Positions 23,817 to 33,015 are shown, counted from the first letter of the stretch. The stretch is 41,999 nt of DNA from a bacterium (GCA_016124515.1 WGNN01000137.1:1-41999); one strand, 5' to 3'. The notes: a model not told the origin generated them from the letters alone. Translations and numbers: made by a program.

Positions 23817-24325
23817 CCCAGGTACTTCTGCGCCAGCTCTTGGTACCGGAGTGCATTGTCGGTAATCCGCTCAATTTCAATTTTGGTGAGTTCGCGCACC
23901 ACTTGTCCGGGCATGCCCATTACCAGGCTGTTGTCAGGTATTTCCTTGCCTTCGGTAATAAGTGCGTGCGACCCAATAATGCAGTTTTTGCCGATAATGG
24001 CATTGTTCATAATTGTGGCGCGCATGCCAATAAGTGTATTGTCGCCAATGGCGCAACCGTGTGCAATGGCAGCATGTCCTAGCACACAATTTTTGCCAAT
24101 GCGGCAAGGTTTTCCCGGATCTACGTGAATGATACATCCATCTTGTATGTTGCTGCCTTCGCCAATTTCTATGCTTGAATAATCGGCGCGGAGCACGGCA
24201 TTGAACCACACCGAAACCCCGCTGTGCAGCATGATATCGCCAACCAATTGGGCGCCAGGAGCTACAAATACATTGGGTGCCTTTTGCACTTTATCTACTA
24301 GTGAATTGAAAAAACTTGAACTCAT
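23813..24325 (-). CDS. Gamma-carbonic anhydrase family protein (YrdA-like)
   Basis: 170 residues with hexapeptide repeats of a left-handed beta helix (IGEGSNIQDGCIIHVD, IGKNCVLGHAAIAHGCAIGDNTLIGMRATIMNNAIIGKNCIIGSHALI) and a C-terminal helix (IERITDNALRYQELAQKYL). Three zinc-ligand His are present: one in IIHVD, one in GHAAI and one in AHGC. The family includes Cam and YrdA/PaaY; the long acidic loop with the proton shuttle Glu of Cam is missing, so it is closer to YrdA-like members whose carbonic anhydrase activity is often weak. A trimer in the cytosol is expected. Convergent overlap of 4 bp with the upstream MBL-fold gene. Confidence 0.9.
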   Translation of the reverse strand: MSSSFFNSLVDKVQKAPNVFVAPGAQLVGDIMLHSGVSVWFNAVLRADYSSIEIGEGSNIQDGCIIHVDPGKPCRIGKNCVLGHAAIAHGCAIGDNTLIGMRATIMNNAIIGKNCIIGSHALITEGKEIPDNSLVMGMPGQVVRELTKIEIERITDNALRYQELAQKYLG

Positions 24326-24376
24326 TTTTGGCTAATATTCTTCAAATATGGCGTTTATTTGCGCAAAACGCCCAAG

Positions 24377-25606
24377 ATGACTTCAATACTTCTCACCCAT
24401 ATAAAACAATTGCTTCAGGTACGTAAAAACAGCCCCGCCAACATTCCGGGAACCGCCATGGACGATTTGCCGCTGCTTGAAGATGCCTGGCTATGGATAG
24501 AAAATGGTGTGATAAAAGACTATGGCCATATGGATGAATTGCCGCAAGTAAATGTGCCACACAAAGATTGCAGCAGTTCGTTGGTGCTTCCCACCTTTGT
24601 TGACCCGCACACGCATTTGGTGTTTGCCAACTGGCGCGAAGAAGAATTTGAAATGCGTATAAAAGGCTATAGTTATGAAGAAATAGCCGCAGCCGGTGGT
24701 GGCATTTTAAACAGCGCCAAAAAACTGCAATACATGGACGAAGCCCAATTGTATGAAAGAGCCATGGAGCGGGTACATGAAATAATACAAACCGGAACCG
24801 GTGCCGTGGAAATAAAAAGTGGCTACGGGCTGAGTGTTGAAGCCGAGTTGAAAATGCTGCGTGTGATCAAAAAAATCAAGGAAAATGCGCCAATTCCTGT
24901 AAAAGCCACTTTTTTGGGGGCGCACGCTTTTCCGGTGGCATACAAACTAAACCATGCCGGCTACATTGATTTGTTGGTAAACGAAATGCTGCCACAAATA
25001 GCAGACGAAGGCCTGGCTGACTACATTGATGTATTTTGCGAGCGTGGCTATTACAGCGTAGCCGAAACGGAGAAAATTCTGGAAGCGGGTGCCAAATATG
25101 GTTTGAAACCAAAAATTCACGTCAACCAATTTTCCAGCTCAGGTGGTGTGCAAGTGGGGGTTAAAATGAATGCCCTTAGCGTGGACCATTTGGAAGTGAT
25201 GGGCGATGATGAGATAAACAGCCTCAAAAACAGCCATACCATTCCCACGCTTTTACCCTCATGCAGCTTCTTTTTGGGAATTCCATACGGCCCTGCACGA
25301 AAACTGATGGAAGCCAACCTGCCGGTGGCGCTCGGCACCGACTACAACCCCGGTTCTACCCCATCGGGCAACGTAGCTTTTCTGCTCTCCCTGGCCTGTA
25401 TCAAACTGAAAATGACACCTTTTGAAGCCATAAACGCAAGCACCATAAATGCGGCTGCCGCCATAGAATTGCAACATCAATTGGGCAGTATAACAAGGGG
25501 CAAAAAAGCGAACCTGATAATAACCCAACCCATACCTTCGCTTGCCTATTGGATGTATGCTTTTGGCAAGGGAAACCAACTCATAAAAGAAGTGATTATC
25601 AATTAA
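24377..25606 (+). CDS. hutI: Imidazolonepropionase
   Basis: 409 residues from the ATG at 24377; a TTG at 24359 lies in a -7-like box (TTTATTTG) and is rejected. It belongs to the amidohydrolase superfamily. VDPHTHLVFANWREEEFEMRIKG carries the HxH metal pair and the substrate Arg of HutI; AAAGGGILNSAKKLQ, KSGYGLSVEAELKMLRVI, KIHVNQFSSSGG (metal His) and LGTDYNPGSTPSGN (metal Asp) follow in order. The enzyme opens 4-imidazolone-5-propionate to N-formimino-glutamate, third step of histidine breakdown in the cytosol. Other hut genes are not nearby. It is divergent from the gamma-carbonic anhydrase gene. Confidence 0.93.
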   Translation: MTSILLTHIKQLLQVRKNSPANIPGTAMDDLPLLEDAWLWIENGVIKDYGHMDELPQVNVPHKDCSSSLVLPTFVDPHTHLVFANWREEEFEMRIKGYSYEEIAAAGGGILNSAKKLQYMDEAQLYERAMERVHEIIQTGTGAVEIKSGYGLSVEAELKMLRVIKKIKENAPIPVKATFLGAHAFPVAYKLNHAGYIDLLVNEMLPQIADEGLADYIDVFCERGYYSVAETEKILEAGAKYGLKPKIHVNQFSSSGGVQVGVKMNALSVDHLEVMGDDEINSLKNSHTIPTLLPSCSFFLGIPYGPARKLMEANLPVALGTDYNPGSTPSGNVAFLLSLACIKLKMTPFEAINASTINAAAAIELQHQLGSITRGKKANLIITQPIPSLAYWMYAFGKGNQLIKEVIIN

Positions 25607-25678
25607 ATTGAAACTTCATTCACTACAAAGCCATGTGGGTGTTTTGCCGTTTTGCGGGCTAAACCATTTTATCAATTC

Positions 25679-25686
25679 TACGTTTT
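25679..25686 (+). promoter_or_regulatory. Probable -7 box TACGTTTT
   Basis: One mismatch (last base) to TAnnTTTG, 8 nt before the ATG of the histone-deacetylase-like gene. Confidence 0.35.
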
Positions 25687-25694
25687 AACCGCCC

Positions 25695-26600
25695 ATGCTG
25701 CAAATTGCCTACTCTGAATACTACCACCATGTGTTGCCCTTGGGTCACCGTTTTCCCATGAGCAAATACCCTTTGATTGTGCAGCAGCTTTTGCGCGAAG
25801 GCACCATTACCGAGCACGGTCTCTTTGAACCGGAAAAAGATAACCTGGAACATATAAAGCGCACACATACAGCCGATTATATAACCAAACTGCAATCGGG
25901 AAAACTGGAACGATTGGAAGAGCGAAAAATCGGTTTCCCCTATTCTGTAAGGCTGCTTGAGCGCGAAATAAACATCATGAACGGCACGGTGGCAGCGGCT
26001 GAAAAAGCACTCACCAATGGAGTGAGTTTCAATATAGCAGGCGGTACGCACCACGCCTACCACAACCGCGGCGAAGGTTTTTGCATTTTCAACGACATAG
26101 CGGTGGCGAGCCACTACCTGCTTGAAAAGAATGAAGTAAACAAGATTTTGGTGATTGATTTGGATGTGCATCAGGGAAATGGCACCGCCAAAATATTTGA
26201 AAACGACCCGCGCGTTTTTACTTTTTCCATGCATGGCGCACACAATTATCCATTCAAAAAAGAATGTAGCGACTTGGATATTGGCCTGGCCAACTACACC
26301 CGCGACCATGAATACCTCGATTTGCTGGAGCAGGCCCTTGATAGAATAATCCCCATTTTCAGACCCGATTTCATTTTTTACCAAAGTGGCGTTGATGTAC
26401 TGGAAACTGACAAATTGGGTAAAATGAGCCTAACGATGGCGGGTTGCAAAAAACGCGATGAATTGGTATTGCAAACCGCTTTTGACAACGACATTCCACT
26501 AACGGCGGTGATGGGTGGCGGCTACTCACCCGACATTAAAATAATAGTTGAAGCGCATTGCAACACCTACCGACTTGCCAAAGAAATTTGGTTCTCATAA
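25695..26600 (+). CDS. Histone deacetylase-like (arginase/deacetylase fold) hydrolase
   Basis: 301 residues, full length. The zinc deacetylase motifs are intact: AGGTHHAYHNRGEGFCIFNDIA (~115-136, HH proton relay), DLDVHQGNGTAKIF (~154-167, Asp and His ligands), FYQSGVDVLETDKLGKMSLT (second Asp), and MGGGYS (catalytic Tyr) near 275. The N-terminal HPMSKY-like segment reads HRFPMSKYPLI. Among bacterial relatives it looks most like the HDAC11/class IV-like group. Substrates in bacteria are acetylated small amines or proteins and are not decidable here. It follows hutI by about 90 bp with its own promoter-like box, and precedes an aminotransferase gene by 36 bp. Confidence 0.88.
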   Translation: MLQIAYSEYYHHVLPLGHRFPMSKYPLIVQQLLREGTITEHGLFEPEKDNLEHIKRTHTADYITKLQSGKLERLEERKIGFPYSVRLLEREINIMNGTVAAAEKALTNGVSFNIAGGTHHAYHNRGEGFCIFNDIAVASHYLLEKNEVNKILVIDLDVHQGNGTAKIFENDPRVFTFSMHGAHNYPFKKECSDLDIGLANYTRDHEYLDLLEQALDRIIPIFRPDFIFYQSGVDVLETDKLGKMSLTMAGCKKRDELVLQTAFDNDIPLTAVMGGGYSPDIKIIVEAHCNTYRLAKEIWFS

Positions 26601-26636
26601 ATCAGCATTTGTAGCCACACCCTTAGCTTCGCCGGC

Positions 26637-27794
26637 GTGAACCACATTCCCTTTCATAAACTCTATAAAACCACCGAGTGCTATTCCGCAATAGACCCGG
26701 AAAAGCTGGCATCAAATGATTATCATAATGAACTGAATCACAGCTTCAGCGAAATGGGCTTTAAAAACCACTTTTTGGTAGATTCATGCACAAGGGCACT
26801 TGAAATAGCCGCTCACTGCCTTGGCTTGCAAAAAGACGATGAAGTAATAGTGCCGGCCTACAGCTACGTAAGCACAGCCAATGTGTTTGCCAAATATACT
26901 TGCCAACTGAAGTTTGCCGATTCGCAAGAAAGCCATCCGAATATATCGGCAAGCACGGTAGAGCCGCTCATTACCCAAAAAACGAAAGCCGTGGTGGCCA
27001 TTCACTACGGCGGTTATTCTAATGAAATTGCCGAACTAAGACTTTTATGCGACAAGCACGGCATTATATTAATTGAAGACAACGCCCACGGAATTGGCGC
27101 TAAAAGTGGTGCGGATTATCTGGGAACTTTCGGACATTTTGCAGCCATTAGTTTTCACCAAAGCAAAAACATCCACTCGTTTACGGGCGGACTATTGGCG
27201 GTAAATGATATGCGTTTTTTGCCTGCGGCTACAGAATATTTTTATAAAGGAACCAACAGGGCGGCTTTTCAACGCGGCGATCTTCCTTTTTATGAATGGA
27301 CAAGTTTGGGTAATTCATGCGAAATGAACCCGATGGCAGTGGCTTTTTTGGCACAGCAAATTGGCTTGTTGCAGCAAATAAACGAACAAAGATTGAAGAT
27401 TTGGAACAGCTACCAACAGGCTTTTGAAGGTTGCGTATGGAATTTTGTTGCCGATGGAATTGCGCAGAAACACACGCAAAGCAGTTTGCTAAATGATAGC
27501 AGTATAACAGTGAAAGAAAGTGGGAAAATGCAACACAACGCCCACATTTATCCGCTTTGTTTTCCTGATGAAAATGCAAGATTGCAAATTGAAAAAACAT
27601 TGAAGGAACAGCAAATTGCCGGCTACACGCATTACCATTCAATGCATAAAACCCGGTTTGGCAAGCAGTTTGGGGATTTCCAAACCCCTAATGCCGATAA
27701 ATTCACCCGTGGACTTTTGCGCTTACCCATTTATCCCGGGCTAGCTTATGACAGGGTGATTGAAGCCGTGTTCGATGTTTATAATAACTTGTAG
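26637..27794 (+). CDS. DegT/DnrJ/EryC1 aminotransferase, WecE/RffA-like
   Basis: 385 residues, starting at a GTG. It is a PLP-dependent sugar aminotransferase: VDSCTRALEIAAHCLGL (phosphate-binding), DEVIVPAYSYVSTANVFA, AIHYGGYSNEI, LIEDNAHGIGA (cofactor Asp) and SFHQSKNIHSFTGG, with the PLP Lys in HQSKN. FYKGTNRAAFQRGDLPFYEW and SCEMNPMAVAFLAQQI match dTDP-4-dehydro-6-deoxyglucose aminotransferases of the WecE (RffA) type. It would make a 4-amino-4,6-dideoxy sugar for a surface glycan. No sugar-nucleotide genes flank it, so the product sugar is a guess. Confidence 0.85.
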   Translation: MNHIPFHKLYKTTECYSAIDPEKLASNDYHNELNHSFSEMGFKNHFLVDSCTRALEIAAHCLGLQKDDEVIVPAYSYVSTANVFAKYTCQLKFADSQESHPNISASTVEPLITQKTKAVVAIHYGGYSNEIAELRLLCDKHGIILIEDNAHGIGAKSGADYLGTFGHFAAISFHQSKNIHSFTGGLLAVNDMRFLPAATEYFYKGTNRAAFQRGDLPFYEWTSLGNSCEMNPMAVAFLAQQIGLLQQINEQRLKIWNSYQQAFEGCVWNFVADGIAQKHTQSSLLNDSSITVKESGKMQHNAHIYPLCFPDENARLQIEKTLKEQQIAGYTHYHSMHKTRFGKQFGDFQTPNADKFTRGLLRLPIYPGLAYDRVIEAVFDVYNNL

Positions 27795-27851
27795 AAGAAT
27801 AAAGGTGGAATTCCTGACATCCTATTATTTTCAACTTGGCAAAAACAGTGG

Positions 27852-29015
27852 TTAGGAATAAACAAACTCTCCATAAGGTGAAGCCACAACCACTTGCTTC
27901 TTGCCTTTTTTGCAAACACCAATCAACTGCGCATCAATATGGAAGCTTTTACTAATATCAATTACCTGCTGAGCGAACTCTTTAGGTAGATAGATTTCAA
28001 GTCGCTGCCCCATGTTGAATACCTGATACATTTCTTTCCAAGGGGTATTGGTTTGTTGTTGTATCATTCTGAACACATAAGGTATTGGCAATGGATTTCC
28101 TTTATAAATGGTCATCCCTTCGCTAAAATGCAACACTTTGGTGAGTCCGCCGCCAGTGCAATGTATAATGCCATGTATATGTTCGCGAAGTTTTTCGAGC
28201 AACACTTTTATCACCGGCACATAGGTTCGGGTGGGCGAAAGCAGGAGTTTGCCCACATTGAGTGGCGCATCCTCAAAAGTGTCGGTCAGAAACGACTTGC
28301 CCGAATACACCACCTCATCGTTTAGCGAGGGATCATACGTTTCAGGATATTTATCAGCGTAGGCTTTTATTAGTGTTTCGTGCCGGGCAAAAGTGAGTCC
28401 GTTGCTGCCAATTCCACTGTTGTATTCGTCTTCGTAAGTGGCCTTTCCGTAGCTCGCAAGGCCAATTACCACATCGTCGTCTTGTATATTTATGTCAATA
28501 ACCTCATCTTTCGGAAAACGACCAAACGCCGTAAAGCCAACATCGGCAGTTCGCACAATATCGCCTACATCAGCCGTTTCGCCTCCGGCCAAATGCAGGT
28601 TCACGCCGAAAGAAGCCATTTTATCAGCCATTTTTTTCTGAGCGCCAATGAGGGCTGCCACTACCGAACCATCCACCAGATTTTTGTTTCGCCCAATGGT
28701 TGATGACAAAATAAAATTGTTGGTCATGCCGGCAGCCGCCATATCGTCAAGGTTCATTACCATGCTGTCTTGCACAATGCCTTCCCACACGCTCACATCG
28801 CCGGTTTCTTTCCAATACAAATAGGCCAACGATGTTTTGGTACCCGCTGTATCGGCGTGCATGATGTTTACAAAATCGGGGTTTCCGGCTGCCAAATCGG
28901 GCAAAATTTTGCAAAAAGCATTGGGAAAAAGCCCTTTGTCAAGGTTTTTTATGGCAGCGTGTACATCTTCTTTTCCTGCGCTTACACCGCGCTGAGCGTA
29001 TTTCGATTGGGTCAT
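27852..29015 (-). CDS. purM: Phosphoribosylformylglycinamidine cyclo-ligase (AIR synthase)
   Basis: 387 residues from the ATG at 29015 (MTQSKYAQRGVSAGKEDVH); the longer frame passes through a -7-like box. It is the longer PurM form usual in Bacteroidetes. Motifs include MHADTAGTKTSLAYLYWKETGD, VMNLDDMAAAGMTNNFILSSTIGRN, HLAGGETADVGD, GLASYGKATYEDEYNSGIGSNGLTFAR and HCTGGGLTKVLHFS. It closes the imidazole ring of FGAM to AIR with ATP in purine synthesis. The downstream end faces the aminotransferase gene with a 57-bp gap and no obvious hairpin. Confidence 0.9.
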   Translation of the reverse strand: MTQSKYAQRGVSAGKEDVHAAIKNLDKGLFPNAFCKILPDLAAGNPDFVNIMHADTAGTKTSLAYLYWKETGDVSVWEGIVQDSMVMNLDDMAAAGMTNNFILSSTIGRNKNLVDGSVVAALIGAQKKMADKMASFGVNLHLAGGETADVGDIVRTADVGFTAFGRFPKDEVIDINIQDDDVVIGLASYGKATYEDEYNSGIGSNGLTFARHETLIKAYADKYPETYDPSLNDEVVYSGKSFLTDTFEDAPLNVGKLLLSPTRTYVPVIKVLLEKLREHIHGIIHCTGGGLTKVLHFSEGMTIYKGNPLPIPYVFRMIQQQTNTPWKEMYQVFNMGQRLEIYLPKEFAQQVIDISKSFHIDAQLIGVCKKGKKQVVVASPYGEFVYS

Positions 29016-29030
29016 GCGTTCAATTGAAAC

Positions 29031-29040
29031 GGCAAAGATG
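29031..29040 (-). promoter_or_regulatory. Putative -7 box CATCTTTG for purM
   Basis: Minus-strand CCATCTTTGC, one mismatch to TAnnTTTG, about 17 nt before the purM ATG. Same core as the box before the 1010 gene. Confidence 0.4.
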
Positions 29041-29140
29041 GGTATTTGCTTTTTGAGAAACGAAAAATTGCCTGTGCACAATGAAGGATTTTGCGCCGAA
29101 AGCAAATGCCCTTGATGTCAACGAGCATTGCAGCTGATGA

Positions 29141-29923
29141 TTACTTCAGGTATTCATATATCACCGAATTATTGGTAGTGGTGCTTCCTGATGTAACTTC
29201 CTTGTCAACCCGCTCAACAACTGCCTTGTTTTTAAAAGTAAAATCGGCGGTAGTAACCATACTGTTTCTTGTAGCCTCCAAATGGCTGTAATAATTTGGA
29301 CTGAAGACCGCAGGATCAAACTCAATTGAAATAAACAGGCCGTAGAATGGATTTTTTGCCCTTTTGTTGCTGTAAGTAAAATCAAGCTTTTCAAAATTCA
29401 ACTTTCCGCCATTCACCTCCAAGTTCAGCTCTGAATGAATTACATTTCCTTTTTTATCAAAATTTGCGGTGTAAAACACGTCACCTTGATCGCCATTGAG
29501 GGTATATTGGGTTAGTGTGTAGCTTTCTATTAGTCCGTTTTTATACACAAAATCGTGCATCTCGCTAATAAGAAAACTGCCTTTGTCATATCTTTTTACC
29601 GACGATAAATTGCCGCCATCGTAATAATATTCGGTAAAATAAATAATAGTTGCGCTGTTAGATTCCTTCATTACACGTTTTGTCACTCTGTTTTCGGTAT
29701 CATAGTAAAACCTATACACAGTTCCAAAACCGCCATTAAACACCACAGAATCAAGGAGTCCTTTGCTATTATAGCTATAGGATTGCAGCTCTTTTTTGCT
29801 ATCGGCGTCAAGCACACGGGCAATTTTCTTGTTATTGTTTTGGTCGTAGAGATTGTCGTCAATCTTGCTACAAGAACCCAAAAGTAAAAACAACAAGAGA
29901 ATAGCAGGGTAATACTTTGTCAT
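29141..29923 (-). CDS. Hypothetical lipoprotein with YD-repeat-like strands
   Basis: 260 residues with a lipoprotein signal (MTKYYPAILLLFLLLGSC, Cys 18) and a body of repeated units: LQSYSYNSKGLLDSVVF, YRFYYDTENRVTKRVM, YFTEYYYDGGNLSSVKRY, HDFVYKNGLIESYT. The Y-x-Y/D-x-x-G/N-x-L/V pattern is that of YD/RHS-like beta strands often seen in Bacteroidetes lipoproteins of unknown role. It lies upstream of purM on the same strand with a gap of about 125 bp, so co-transcription is possible but not implied by function. Confidence 0.7.
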   Translation of the reverse strand: MTKYYPAILLLFLLLGSCSKIDDNLYDQNNNKKIARVLDADSKKELQSYSYNSKGLLDSVVFNGGFGTVYRFYYDTENRVTKRVMKESNSATIIYFTEYYYDGGNLSSVKRYDKGSFLISEMHDFVYKNGLIESYTLTQYTLNGDQGDVFYTANFDKKGNVIHSELNLEVNGGKLNFEKLDFTYSNKRAKNPFYGLFISIEFDPAVFSPNYYSHLEATRNSMVTTADFTFKNKAVVERVDKEVTSGSTTTNNSVIYEYLK

Positions 29924-30069
29924 AGGTTAGTCGTTTCGGTAAATTTAGAATTACCTGCCGTAACCGAGTAGCACATTTTATATGTGACGTGATTTACAAA
30001 ATAAATGGCCTAATAATCAATTCTTTACGTAAGAAAAACAGAAGATACACAAAGGTGGTTAGGCTATAC

Positions 30070-30402
30070 CTATTTTAGTTTTTCATTATTTTTGTGTCTT
30101 TCAGCATCCCTTATGTTCTTTTTTTCAAAGTTCTTTTCAAGTGCTTCGGTAAGGTTAACCCCAGTTTGGTTGGCCAGGCAAATCAATACCCACAGTACAT
30201 CGGCCATTTCGTCTGCCAGGTTTTTGTCCAAATCCGATTTTTTAAATGATTGGTCGCCATAAGTTCTTGCCATTATTCGCGCCAATTCGCCCACTTCTTC
30301 GGTGAGAATGGCCATATTGGTGAGCTCGCTAAAATAACGTACACCCACCGTTTTTATCCATTCATCTACTTTTTGCTGCGCTTCTTCAATTGTCATTTTC
30401 AT
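30070..30402 (-). CDS. MazG-like nucleotide pyrophosphohydrolase
   Basis: 110 residues from the ATG at 30402 (MKMTIEEAQQKVDEW); a longer frame to 30453 overlaps era. It has the all-alpha NTP pyrophosphohydrolase pattern: LTEEVGELARIMAR (EExxE) and LADEMADVLWVLICLANQTGVNL (ExxD). Enzymes of this group hydrolyse (d)NTPs to monophosphates and pyrophosphate using magnesium and act in house-cleaning or alarmone control. It lies 35 bp after era on the same strand, so they are likely co-transcribed. Confidence 0.85.
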   Translation of the reverse strand: MKMTIEEAQQKVDEWIKTVGVRYFSELTNMAILTEEVGELARIMARTYGDQSFKKSDLDKNLADEMADVLWVLICLANQTGVNLTEALEKNFEKKNIRDAERHKNNEKLK

Positions 30403-30436
30403 TATATTTCTATTCAATTTTTTTGAGAAGATGCAA

Positions 30437-31321
30437 TTAACCCTTATAGCCAAAGCGGCTCAGGTCGCGGTCGCTTTCGCGCCAGCCTTCTTTCACTTTT
30501 ACATAAAGGTCAAGATGCACTTTTTTGCCGTAGTGGTTCATGAGGTCGCGGCGGGCTTCTGTACCAATTCTTGTAAGTGCGCGGCCTTCCTTTCCGATTA
30601 AAATACCCTTCTGCGACTTTCGGTTCACATAAATTTCGGCACCTATTCTCAACATCAAGTCGGCATCTTTAAAGGTGGTAACCACCACCTCTACACTGTA
30701 GGGAATTTCTTGTTTGAAATTTTCAAAAATTTTCTCCCTTATTATTTCGGCCACTAAAAAGCGTTCCGTTTTGTCGGTGTAGTTTTCTTTGTCGTAATAG
30801 GCGGGATGTTCAGGCAGCAACTCAATTATTTTCTCGAGCAAATACTTGGTATTGAACTTATTGAGCGCCGAAATTGGGAAAATATTTTCTTGCGGAATGT
30901 GGTTTGAAATTTCCTGCATATAGGCCAACAGCTTTTCCTGTTCAGCCTTGTCAATTTTATTTACCACCAAAAAATAAGGAATACTGAGCTCCTTTAACCG
31001 AGTGAGGTAAGGCGTGATGCTTTCCATTTTTTGCCCAAACTCCACCAAATAAAGCAACACATCAGCGTCTTCCCAGGCTTCTTTCACAAAATCCATCATG
31101 GCATTTTGCATGGGATATTTTGGATCGTCAATAATTCCGGGCGTGTCTGAGAGTACAATTTGGTAATCGTCATGGTTTACCAAACCCAAAATTCGGTGCC
31201 GTGTGGTCTGTGCTTTGGGAGTAGTTATGGCCACCTTCTCTCCTACTAACTCGTTGATTAGTGTACTTTTACCCACATTTGGTTTACCAACAATATTTAC
31301 AAAACCAGCTTTATGTGCCAT
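30437..31321 (-). CDS. era: GTPase Era
   Basis: 294 residues. G1 is GKPNVGKST (~12-20), G3 DTPG (~59-62), G4 NKID (~122-125) and G5 SALN. The C-terminal KH domain includes LMLRIGAEIYVNRKSQKGILIGKEGRALTRIGTEARRDL with the GxxG loop GKEG. Era binds the 3' end of 16S rRNA and helps mature the 30S subunit. It is followed by the MazG-like gene. A tRNA-fMet lies upstream in the opposite direction. Confidence 0.95.
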   Translation of the reverse strand: MAHKAGFVNIVGKPNVGKSTLINELVGEKVAITTPKAQTTRHRILGLVNHDDYQIVLSDTPGIIDDPKYPMQNAMMDFVKEAWEDADVLLYLVEFGQKMESITPYLTRLKELSIPYFLVVNKIDKAEQEKLLAYMQEISNHIPQENIFPISALNKFNTKYLLEKIIELLPEHPAYYDKENYTDKTERFLVAEIIREKIFENFKQEIPYSVEVVVTTFKDADLMLRIGAEIYVNRKSQKGILIGKEGRALTRIGTEARRDLMNHYGKKVHLDLYVKVKEGWRESDRDLSRFGYKG

Positions 31322-31346
31322 AGGACAATATTTTTCTTCAGTTTTA

Positions 31347-31379
31347 TTTGGTTTTGCAAAGAACGTGAATTTATATTTG
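31347..31379 (+). promoter_or_regulatory. Promoter of tRNA-fMet (TTTG-N21-TATATTTG)
   Basis: TTTG at 31347-31350 and TATATTTG at 31372-31379 with a 21-bp spacer, matching the Bacteroidetes -33/-7 layout. The tRNA begins 57 bp further on. Confidence 0.65.
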
Positions 31380-31435
31380 CACCCGCTTTAGAAGAAAGCG
31401 AAACATTAAAAAAGCAAATAATAATTACGACATAT

Positions 31436-31511
<76 letters not shown>

Positions 31512-31515
31512 TGAT

Positions 31516-31550
31516 AATCAGGCAGTTACAGTTATGTGACTGCCTGATTT
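31516..31550 (+). terminator. Terminator of tRNA-fMet
   Basis: A 15-bp stem (AATCAGGCAGTTACA with 31535-31549) with one wobble and a loop of 4 nt, then a T-rich run. It begins 4 nt after the CCA end. Confidence 0.8.
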
Positions 31551-31613
31551 GTTTTAGGGGGTTAAACATTCAGATGCTTTGTGCAATTTTGGATATACTT
31601 TTCTTTTCCCGTA

Positions 31614-31769
31614 CTAATCATTCAAGTCCCAGAACACAGCAAAAATTTCAGTCAACGGATCAGCAGGCCTTAAAGTCATAGTACCTACATGATTTGCCAT
31701 TTCACCATGTTCTAAAAACAGCAGAAGTCCATTAAATTTTTTACTGCTGCGCAGCATAATTGCGCTCAT
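31614..31769 (-). CDS. Small hypothetical ORF divergent from dinB
   Basis: A 51-residue frame starting at an ATG at 31769 (MSAIMLRSSKKFNGLLLFLEHG...), ending FAVFWDLND at a TAG at 31614-31616. The composition looks protein-like (long hydrophobic/aromatic C-terminus, few rare codons), but no family is recognised. It is divergent from dinB with 35 bp between the ATGs. It may be an intact small gene, the remnant of a longer regulator gene, or chance. Confidence 0.35.
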   Translation of the reverse strand: MSAIMLRSSKKFNGLLLFLEHGEMANHVGTMTLRPADPLTEIFAVFWDLND

Positions 31770-31804
31770 ATTTACCTACTTTACCGCAGCAATTGAATAT
31801 CTGC

Positions 31805-33013
31805 ATGAGACACATCGCACATTTAGATTTGGATACGTTTTTTGTATCGGTAGAACGTCTGATTGACCCTAAGCTTATAGGTAAGCCCGTCCTTATAGGC
31901 AGCGCAAGCGACCGTGGGGTTGTGGCTGCATGCAGCTATGAAGCACGTGCCTTCTCTATACATTCGGCCATGCCTATGAAAATGGCAAAACAGCTTTGCC
32001 CCGAAGCCATTATTGTCCGTGGCAATTCGGGGGATTACATGAAGTATTCCGACATGGTTACTGAGATTATCAGGGAAACCGTCCCTCTTTTTGAAAAAAC
32101 ATCGGTTGATGAATTTTATTTGGATTTAACCGGGCTAGACAGGTTTTTTGGATGTTATAGGCTGACATCTGAATTACGCCAACGAATTATCAAGGAGACG
32201 GGTTTGCCTATTTCCTTTGGTCTATCAGTCAATAAAACAGTCTCAAAAGTGGCAACGGGCGAAGCCAAACCCAACAACCAAATGGAAATTGGCTTGGGGC
32301 TTGAAAAAGCTTTTTTGGCACCATTATCCATTAAAAAAATACCCATGGTAGGTACAAAAACCTATCAGACCTTACGCAACCTGGGTGTAAAGCGCATTGA
32401 AACCCTTCAGGAAATGCCCTTGGAGTTGTTGGAAAATGTCTTTGGCAAGAATGGCCGCACCTTATGGGAAAAAGCAAACGGTATCGACCTTTCGCCCGTT
32501 GTTGCCTATAGTGAACGTAAATCCATTTCAACAGAGCGCACATTTGAGCGCGATACGATAGATATCGTAAAACTAAAAGGCATTTTAACGGCGATGGCAG
32601 AAAGTTTGGCCTTTCAGCTACGCTCCGGCCAAAAGCTTACATCATGTGTCATGGTCAAGATTCGTTATTCCGATTTTGAAACCAAGACGTTACAACAACG
32701 GATTCCTTACACTTCGGGCGACCATATTTTGTTGCCTGTTGTGCAAGAGCTTTTTGATAAACTGTTCAACCGTCGCGTTTTGGTCAGGCTTATTGGTGTT
32801 CAATTCAGCCATTTGGTAAGCGGGAGTTATCAGGTTGACCTTTTTGAAAACGTAAACCGAACCATTAAGCTTTATCAAGCAATGGACTCGATACGTAACC
32901 GCTTTGGCGGTCGGTCGGTTGTCAGGGCATCGGGTATGGATGCAACGAGTATCGGGCGAAGCAACCCATTTACGGGAAATCCTCCATTACTTCTGGCAAA
33001 CAGGCGGCAATAA
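31805..33013 (+). CDS. dinB: Y-family DNA polymerase IV
   Basis: 402 residues from the ATG at 31805 (MRHIAHLDLDTFFVSVE). Catalytic acidic residues D8 and D102/E103 (SVDEFYLDL) are present, with the steric-gate aromatic region DTFF and the YEAR motif (SYEARAF) for the incoming nucleotide. Thumb (GVKRIETLQEMP) and little-finger domains follow. A clamp-binding motif QVDLF is near residue 355. The enzyme copies damaged DNA with low fidelity. It is convergent with a second dnaE, the stop codons being 2 bp apart. The 31771-31785 region upstream has TTTACC repeated with a 9-bp period. Confidence 0.93.
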   Translation: MRHIAHLDLDTFFVSVERLIDPKLIGKPVLIGSASDRGVVAACSYEARAFSIHSAMPMKMAKQLCPEAIIVRGNSGDYMKYSDMVTEIIRETVPLFEKTSVDEFYLDLTGLDRFFGCYRLTSELRQRIIKETGLPISFGLSVNKTVSKVATGEAKPNNQMEIGLGLEKAFLAPLSIKKIPMVGTKTYQTLRNLGVKRIETLQEMPLELLENVFGKNGRTLWEKANGIDLSPVVAYSERKSISTERTFERDTIDIVKLKGILTAMAESLAFQLRSGQKLTSCVMVKIRYSDFETKTLQQRIPYTSGDHILLPVVQELFDKLFNRRVLVRLIGVQFSHLVSGSYQVDLFENVNRTIKLYQAMDSIRNRFGGRSVVRASGMDATSIGRSNPFTGNPPLLLANRRQ

Positions 33014-33015
33014 CG

